DNA from: Candidatus Hydrogenedentota bacterium | Lineage (GTDB): Bacteria > Hydrogenedentota > Hydrogenedentia > Hydrogenedentales > SLHB01 | DNA length: 9,806 bases | Assembly: GCA_007118235.1 (NCBI GenBank) | Contig: SKRY01000316.1 | Location: 1 to 9,806 of the forward strand | Reading direction: 5' to 3' | Shown: piece by piece, positions 5,517 through 9,806 of the stretch | How positions within the stretch are numbered: position 1 is the first letter of the stretch | How the letters are laid out: every line of letters starts with the position of its first letter | Program-made: the position numbers and the translations under genes | The notes under the pieces: generated by a model | What the model was told of the DNA's origin: nothing | Databases searched by the model: none | The model's input: only the letters and a program-made list of their open reading frames with translations

Positions 5517-6504
5517 GATCTACTATGAGAAGGATTGCGACCTCGGCTATCTGCAAGGCAAGACGGTCAGCATAATTGGGTTTGGCAGCCAGGGCCACGC
5601 CCACGCCATGAACTTGCGGGACAGCGGCGTTCAGGTTCTCGTCGCCGAACGCGCCGAGCCCTCGAACAAGAACTATCAGAACGCCGTGGACGCGGGCTTT
5701 GAAGTCGTCGACGCTAGCGAGGCGGCCAAGCGCGGAGACATCATCTCCCTCCTGGTGCCCGACACCATTCAGAAGGACGTTTTCGAGAACGCCATTCGCC
5801 CCAATTTGACGCCGAACAAGGCGATTATGTTCGCTCATGGGTTCAACATCCATTTTAAGTGCATCGAGCCCCCAAAAGACATTGACGTATTCATGATCGC
5901 CCCCAAGGCCCCGGGCCATCTCGTGCGTCACGAATATGAAACGGGCGCAGGCACGCCCTGTCTCGTGGCCGTTCACCAAGACGCCTCGGGCGAGGCCATG
6001 AAGAAGGCGCTTGCGTACGGCGCGGGATTGGGCGGCGCCCGCGCGGGTATTCTGGAGACCACGTTCCAAGAAGAGACCGAGACGGACCTCTTCGGCGAGC
6101 AGACCGTGCTCTGCGGCGGCTCGGCGGCCCTCATCAAGGCCGGTTTCGAGACCCTCGTCGAAGCGGGATATCAGCCCGAGATCGCCTTCTTCGAAGTCAT
6201 GCACGAACTCAAGCTCATTGTGGACCTCTATTACCGGGGCGGGCTGGAGTTCATGAACTATTCCGTGAGCGACACGGCGGAATACGGCGGCCTCAGCGTG
6301 GGGCCCAAGGTGGTCGGCGAGGAGACGCGCAAGGCGATGAAAGAAGCCTTGGAGCGAATCCAAAACGGCGAATTCGCCCGCGAATGGCTTGAGGAGTATG
6401 CCGCGGGATGTCCCAATTTCCAGAAACTCCGGGACGCCGACGCGAATCATCCCATCGAAAAGGTGGGCAAAGAGCTTCGTAAGATGATGGCCTGGATCAA
6501 ATAG
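5509..6504 (+). CDS. ilvC: Ketol-acid reductoisomerase (class I)
   Basis: Converts acetolactate or acetohydroxybutyrate to the dihydroxy acids by Mg2+-dependent alkyl migration and NAD(P)H reduction, the second step of branched-chain amino acid synthesis. The 331 residues make it the short class I form. The Rossmann loop is GFGSQGHAHAMNLRDSG (24-40). Catalytic features are His110 (AHGFN), Lys133 (APKAPGH), the metal ligands Asp193 and Glu197 in TDLFGEQ, and Glu229/Glu233 in FEVMHE; SVSDTAEYG is at 252-260. The coenzyme-selecting loop after the second beta strand (RAEPSNK, 48-54) differs from the usual LR(P/E)GSxS. AAGGAG (5491-5496) precedes the ATG by 12 bases, inside ilvN, and the 8-base overlap indicates coupled translation with ilvN. 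Confidence 0.97.
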   Translation: MAKIYYEKDCDLGYLQGKTVSIIGFGSQGHAHAMNLRDSGVQVLVAERAEPSNKNYQNAVDAGFEVVDASEAAKRGDIISLLVPDTIQKDVFENAIRPNLTPNKAIMFAHGFNIHFKCIEPPKDIDVFMIAPKAPGHLVRHEYETGAGTPCLVAVHQDASGEAMKKALAYGAGLGGARAGILETTFQEETETDLFGEQTVLCGGSAALIKAGFETLVEAGYQPEIAFFEVMHELKLIVDLYYRGGLEFMNYSVSDTAEYGGLSVGPKVVGEETRKAMKEALERIQNGEFAREWLEEYAAGCPNFQKLRDADANHPIEKVGKELRKMMAWIK

Positions 6505-6508
6505 GGCG

Positions 6509-6652
6509 TACGTTACCGCTTGCCGGACAGGGCGGTATGCCGGGTGGTTACATCCCCCGGCCCTTGCGGGCCTGCCCCCTTGAAAGGGGGAATTCATCCG
6601 CTCACCTCTTGGGTGAATGACGGTTCCCCTGATATAGAACAGATCTAACGTA
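6509..6652. repeat. Possible MITE-like or structured-RNA element of four hairpins
   Basis: Between ilvC and the next gene lies a 144-base block bounded by perfect 7-bp inverted ends, TACGTTA (6509-6515) and TAACGTA (6646-6652), each flanked outside by the direct repeat GGCG (6505-6508 and 6653-6656). Inside are four successive stems: TACCGC/GCGGTA (6514-6519/6532-6537), GGCCC/GGGCC (6559-6563/6568-6572), CCCCCT/AGGGGG (6575-6580/6585-6590) and TTCATCC/GGGTGAA (6593-6599/6611-6617, one T-G pair). The middle pair resembles the dispersed extragenic palindromes seen in many bacteria, though that likeness is from memory. No stem is followed by a T-run. It has no coding capacity. Confidence 0.4.
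6609..6638 (+). promoter_or_regulatory. Candidate promoter for the zinc-ribbon/accD/folC genes
   Basis: TTGGGT (6609-6614), 18 bases, then TATAGA (6633-6638) preceded by TG one base upstream (6630-6631), giving an extended -10. Transcription would start near 6645, about 28 bases before the TTG start at 6673. The -35 lies within the last hairpin of the preceding structured block. The -10 is convincing; the -35 is only fair. Confidence 0.4.
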
Positions 6653-6672
6653 GGCGCATTGGGAGGATCGGT

Positions 6673-7410
6673 TTGTTGAAACAGTTACTCCAACTGCAGA
6701 AACTTGATCTGCAGATCGAGGCGTGCAAGCGCCGCGAAACCGAGATTCCCCAGCAGAAGCGCAAGTACGAGGAACAGCGCAAGCGCCTAACGGATGAGTT
6801 GGAAGCCCAACAAGCGCACTACCGCAAGGTGGAGTTGGACCAGCGGGAATGCGAAAGCGACATCGAGCAAAGACAAACCCAACTCAACAAGTATCAGGCT
6901 CAGCTAAACACGGTCAAAAAGAACGAGGAATACCAGGCGCTCCTCCACGAGATCGACAACATCAAGCGACAAATCGCCCACAAGGAGGAACGCGTTCTCG
7001 AGCTTATGATGGAGCTGGAGTCCTCCAAGGAGCGGCTGCGCGAGGATCGCGAACGCATCGATAGCGAATTGCGCAAACTCGATGAGCACTGCGCCGAGGT
7101 GGACGCGGAGCTTGAAGAGGCGCGAACCGAACGGCAGCGCCTGGAACAGGAAGCGGCAAAGGCGGCGGAGGCGGTGGATGGGGATCTCCTCCACCGCTAT
7201 CGCCGTATCCGCGCGAACAAGAAGTCCGGGGCCGCCGTGGTTCCCCTTCGCGAGGAAGTGTGTTCGGGATGTCATATGTACGTGCTGCCCCAGCTCATCA
7301 ACGAGGTCATGGCCGGAGAGATCCGGGCATGCAACCATTGCGGGCGTTTGTTGTATTATAGGGATAACTACGACAACGAGACCGCCGGGGCCACGGACGC
7401 GGCGCCCTAA
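6673..7410 (+). CDS. Coiled-coil protein with C-terminal C4 zinc ribbon (CT398/HP0958-like)
   Basis: The 245-residue cytoplasmic protein is a long antiparallel coiled coil (about 1-170, dense in Glu, Lys, Arg and Gln) capped by a zinc ribbon with Cys197, Cys200, Cys220 and Cys223 (CSGC...CNHC). The segment VKKNEEYQALLHEI (81-94) is a conserved signature of this family. Known relatives are Chlamydia CT398, which binds sigma-54, and Helicobacter HP0958, which binds sigma-54 and flaA mRNA. In most bacteria the role is unknown, so a link to sigma-54 here is only an inference from relatives. The start is TTG 6673 (or TTG 6676), chosen because GGGAGG (6661-6666) sits 6 bases upstream and no ATG is available near the family N-terminus (LLQLQKLD). 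accD follows after 49 bases. Confidence 0.9.
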   Translation: MLKQLLQLQKLDLQIEACKRRETEIPQQKRKYEEQRKRLTDELEAQQAHYRKVELDQRECESDIEQRQTQLNKYQAQLNTVKKNEEYQALLHEIDNIKRQIAHKEERVLELMMELESSKERLREDRERIDSELRKLDEHCAEVDAELEEARTERQRLEQEAAKAAEAVDGDLLHRYRRIRANKKSGAAVVPLREEVCSGCHMYVLPQLINEVMAGEIRACNHCGRLLYYRDNYDNETAGATDAAP

Positions 7411-7459
7411 CAGCCGCCCATCCCGGCCACGGCCAACCGTCAACCCAACGAGGCCAGCC

Positions 7460-8305
7460 ATGCCCTTTCTCAATCGCCGCCGTTTTGTCTCGGTCATTGG
7501 CAGGAAAAGCACGGTCCCGGACGGCATCTGGATCAAGTGCCCGGGATGCAAGCAAGCCGTCTACCGTAACGAGGTCGAACAGAATCTCCACGTCTGCCCC
7601 ACGTGCCAACACCATTACCGCATCAGCGCCCGCCGCCGAATCGAGTTGATCGCCGATGAGGACTCCTTCGAGGAAACCCACACCAGCATCGAGACGGTGG
7701 ATCCGCTTGAGTTCACGGTGGGCAACATGACCTACCAACAGAAGGTCGAGAAGGCCAAGAGCACCCACGAGATCAAGGAAGCCTTGGTCACGGGACGGTG
7801 CGCCATCGAGGGAAATCCCGCTGTTATCGCCGCCATGGATCCCTTCTTCATGGGAGGCAGCATGGGCTCGGCCGTGGGCGAGAAGTTTTGCCGCGCGGCC
7901 CGTGACGCCATCCACCATCGCACCCCCTTGGTCGCTTTCGCGGCCTCTGGCGGGGCGCGCATGCAAGAGGGCATCCTGAGTCTGATGCAGATGGCGAAAA
8001 CGGCCGACGCCGTGCGTGAACTGAACGAGGCCCACGTGCCTTACATCAGCGTGCTCACCGATCCCACCACGGGCGGGGTTTACGCCAGCTTCGCGAGTCT
8101 GGGCGATGTCATTCTGGCCGAGCCCAAGGCGCTGATCGGGTTCGCGGGTCCCCGGCTCATTGAGGGCGCGCTTAAGGTGACCCTCCCCGAGGGATTCCAG
8201 TCCGCGGAATACCAGCTCTCGAACGGATTCGTGGACCAGATCGTGCCGCGCAGCCAGTTGCGCCCCACCGTGGGCAAGCTGATACGGTATCTGCTCGAAT
8301 CTTGA
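7460..8305 (+). CDS. accD: Acetyl-CoA carboxylase carboxyltransferase subunit beta
   Basis: With AccA, transfers carboxyl from carboxybiotin-BCCP to acetyl-CoA to form malonyl-CoA, the committed step of fatty acid synthesis. The 281 residues match the family throughout. The N-terminal zinc ribbon uses Cys27, Cys30, Cys46 and Cys49 (KCPGC...CPTC), followed by HHYRISARRRIEL. The crotonase-fold core contains MGGSMGSAVGEK (131-142), SGGARMQEG (163-171) and DPTTGGVYASF (201-211). FAGPRLIEGALK is at 228-239, and LPEGFQSAEY is at 242-251. GAGG (7450-7453) lies 6 bases before the ATG; the longer open frame upstream overlaps the zinc-ribbon gene and is not used. The stop overlaps the folC start. accA is not in the window, and accD-folC adjacency is familiar from Escherichia coli. 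Confidence 0.97.
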   Translation: MPFLNRRRFVSVIGRKSTVPDGIWIKCPGCKQAVYRNEVEQNLHVCPTCQHHYRISARRRIELIADEDSFEETHTSIETVDPLEFTVGNMTYQQKVEKAKSTHEIKEALVTGRCAIEGNPAVIAAMDPFFMGGSMGSAVGEKFCRAARDAIHHRTPLVAFAASGGARMQEGILSLMQMAKTADAVRELNEAHVPYISVLTDPTTGGVYASFASLGDVILAEPKALIGFAGPRLIEGALKVTLPEGFQSAEYQLSNGFVDQIVPRSQLRPTVGKLIRYLLES

Positions 8306-9597
8306 ATGGCGCCACGGCTACGGGCTTGACGCCCCGCGCGTTCTTGTCCAGCCTCGAGCTATACGGCATTAAACTCGGGCTGGACAACATCACGTGCTTG
8401 CTCGATGGCGCGGGACGCCCCCAGGATCAGTTCCCGTCGGTGCACGTGGCGGGCACCAACGGCAAGGGCAGCGTGGTGGCCATGCTGGACGCCATGCTTA
8501 TGGCGGCAGGCTACCACACTGGGCGTTTCACGAGCCCGCACCTCTTGGAGTTGTCCGAACGTTTTCTCCTAGACGCTCGGGCGGTGGACGACGCGGAACT
8601 CGACGAACACATCGCCTTCTACCAAGACGCCGCGGCGGCGATCGATCCCCCCCCCACCTATTTTGAATTGGTTACCGCCGTGGCCTTCCGCATTTTCGCC
8701 ACGCACCAAGTCGAATGCGCGCTCGTGGAGGTGGGCATGGGCGGCCGGTTCGATTCGACCAATGTCCTCGCTCCCCTCGCGGCCGCGGTCACCAACATCG
8801 ACCTCGACCACCAGAAGTTCCTCGGCAATACCCGTGAAGCCATCGCGTTCGAGAAGGCGGGCATCATCAAGGCCGGCATCCCCGTTGTAATAGGCGAGGA
8901 GGCGGAAGGCCCGCAACGCGTGCTGCGGGAACGGGCGCGAGAGGTCAATGCCCCCGCCCGCATCGTGGGGCGGGACTACCGGTTTTCCGTCAACGATGCC
9001 TATATGCACCGCGAGTTCTCCTACGAGGGCGCTTGCTTCCAGTTGGATAGCGTGCGATTGGCCCTGGCCGGGGCCTATCAAGGCGAAAACGCCGCCACCG
9101 CCGTCGCGCTAGCCGAGTTGCTGCAACCCCACTTTCCCAAACTAGACGCAGCGGCGGTCCGGCAGGGGCTCGAGACCGCCTGTTGGCCTTGCCGCCTCGA
9201 ACGCGTCATGGATACCCCGGCGGTGTACATCGATGTGGCGCATAACACATCCGGCGCGGAGCATCTCGCGCGGGAGTTGCCCGCCTCGGTGATCGTCCTC
9301 GCGGTATCCTCGGATAAGAACGCCAGGGAAATGGTCCACGCGCTGGGCCCCGCCGCCCACCAGCTCATTCTCACCCAGTTCCCGGGGCCGCGCGCCTTGC
9401 CGATCGAGCGCCTTTGCGACGCCGCCCGGAACTGGCCCTACCTATGGGAACCCCATTTTGATATGGCCATCTTCCAGGGATTGCGCCTGGCGGGGACCCA
9501 GTACCCCCTTCTGATTACCGGCTCCATCTTCTGCGCGGGAGAAGCCCGCCGCCTCCTTGTCGAAGAACACCACGCCATCCCCATCCGCTTCGCGTAA
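8302..9597 (+). CDS. folC: Folylpolyglutamate synthase / dihydrofolate synthase
   Basis: ATP-dependent ligase of the Mur-ligase superfamily that adds glutamate to dihydropteroate and/or to folates. The 431 residues are the normal length. YGIKLGLDNI (21-30) opens the family pattern. The P-loop is GTNGKGS (51-57), followed by TSPHLLELSERF (77-88), VEVGMGGRFDSTNV (142-154), TNIDLDHQKFLG (164-175) with EKAGIIKAGIPVV (184-196), WPCRLERV (296-303), DVAHN (311-315) and the C-terminal LITGSIFCAGEAR (404-416). Cys298 replaces the usual Gly of WPGRLE. The TTG at 8302 overlaps the accD stop (TTGA), giving tight coupling. An ATG at 8306 is out of frame, and no other start precedes the conserved N-terminus. 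Whether both activities are present cannot be read from the sequence. Confidence 0.95.
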   Translation: MNGATATGLTPRAFLSSLELYGIKLGLDNITCLLDGAGRPQDQFPSVHVAGTNGKGSVVAMLDAMLMAAGYHTGRFTSPHLLELSERFLLDARAVDDAELDEHIAFYQDAAAAIDPPPTYFELVTAVAFRIFATHQVECALVEVGMGGRFDSTNVLAPLAAAVTNIDLDHQKFLGNTREAIAFEKAGIIKAGIPVVIGEEAEGPQRVLRERAREVNAPARIVGRDYRFSVNDAYMHREFSYEGACFQLDSVRLALAGAYQGENAATAVALAELLQPHFPKLDAAAVRQGLETACWPCRLERVMDTPAVYIDVAHNTSGAEHLARELPASVIVLAVSSDKNAREMVHALGPAAHQLILTQFPGPRALPIERLCDAARNWPYLWEPHFDMAIFQGLRLAGTQYPLLITGSIFCAGEARRLLVEEHHAIPIRFA

Positions 9598-9604
9598 TCC
9601 CATA

Positions 9605-9633
9605 TTGAACCGCTTCAGACTTGATGCTAGGCT
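9605..9633 (+). promoter_or_regulatory. Weak candidate promoter before the 9714 gene
   Basis: TTGAAC (9605-9610), 17 bases, then TAGGCT (9628-9633) preceded by TG one base upstream. The -35 is fair and the -10 poor apart from the extended TG. It is the best pairing I found in the 116-base gap after folC, where no terminator for folC is visible either. Confidence 0.25.
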
Positions 9634-9713
9634 TGTTAGAGACTCCCAGTCCCTGACGAGTCCTGTTTCATTGGCATGGCCCCGCAACCCTACATCGGCA
9701 GGAGACATTCGAC

Positions 9714-9806
9714 ATGGCTACACATGAGCATCATTGCGGTTGTTCGTCCTCGGGGTGTTGCGGCGCGCGAGCGCCTGGCGTTACCCGGCGGCAGTTCATG
9801 GCTAGC
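9714..9806 (+). CDS. Start of a twin-arginine (Tat) exported protein with Cys/His-rich leader, cut by window edge
   Basis: Only 31 codons are visible. The ATG at 9714 has AGGAG (9700-9704) 9 bases upstream, a strong ribosome site. The protein starts MATHEHHCGCSSSGCCGA and continues to TRRQFMAS at 24-31. The latter matches the Tat consensus (S/T)RRxF(L/M)K well except for the last residue; the window then ends before the hydrophobic region, so the Tat call rests on the twin-arginine motif alone. Four Cys and three His fall within residues 4-16, ahead of the Tat motif, which is unusual for a signal peptide n-region. I cannot identify the mature protein; Tat-exported oxidoreductases and hydrolases are both common. 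Confidence 0.65.
   Translation, partial: MATHEHHCGCSSSGCCGARAPGVTRRQFMAS

Noticed and set aside
6575..6590. CCCCCT-TGAA-AGGGGG as a terminator for ilvC
   Set aside because: The stem is strong, but no T-run follows on either strand.
5410..6597. 395-codon minus-strand frame opposite ilvC
   Set aside because: Antisense shadow of an unambiguous ilvC; the product resembles no family and overlaps ilvN and the intergenic element.
1..9806. CRISPR arrays, insertion sequences, toxin-antitoxin or defence genes
   Set aside because: I saw no regularly spaced repeats, no transposase or integrase motifs, and all recognised genes are housekeeping or transport.

Overview
The window is a gene-dense stretch of bacterial chromosome, roughly 60% G+C by eye. 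Nearly everything identifiable is housekeeping. It carries PRPP synthase, ribosomal protein bL25 in its long (CTC/TL5) form, peptidyl-tRNA hydrolase, the acetolactate synthase small subunit with ketol-acid reductoisomerase, the acetyl-CoA carboxylase beta subunit with folylpolyglutamate synthase, and one tRNA. Gene order (prs-rplY-pth, accD-folC), frequent GTG/TTG starts and the absence of obvious phage or transposase genes all fit a chromosomal core region. The phylum cannot be fixed from this alone. A member of the Planctomycetota/Verrucomicrobiota/Hydrogenedentota-like environmental bacteria is my guess, held weakly.

Layout. A truncated NhaC-type antiporter gene (1-653) is on the minus strand; every other gene is on the plus strand. 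A hairpin-rich 259-base divergent region separates it from a small envelope protein of unknown function (913-1491), which is translationally coupled to a HAD-superfamily hydrolase (1488-2252). A promoter and a short structured leader precede tRNA-Gln(UUG) (2473-2547), followed by prs, a hairpin terminator, rplY and pth. After a 123-base gap come overlapping ilvN and ilvC (5010-6504). A 168-base gap then holds a run of four hairpins bounded by short inverted and direct repeats. The next group is a coiled-coil/zinc-ribbon protein, accD and folC (6673-9597). The window ends inside a gene whose product starts with a Cys/His-rich stretch followed by a twin-arginine motif.

How the genes work together. 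prs supplies PRPP for nucleotides, histidine, tryptophan and NAD. rplY and pth serve translation, as does the adjacent tRNA. ilvN and ilvC give the regulatory subunit of step one and the whole of step two of branched-chain amino acid synthesis, but the catalytic subunit IlvB is not in the window. accD and folC belong to malonyl-CoA and folate metabolism.

I found no clear new multi-gene system. The less ordinary signals are the hairpin cluster at 6509-6652 (possible MITE or structured RNA), an apparently leaderless promoter at 876-905, competing pairings in the tRNA-Gln leader, and the Cys/His-rich leader in front of a Tat motif at the right edge.
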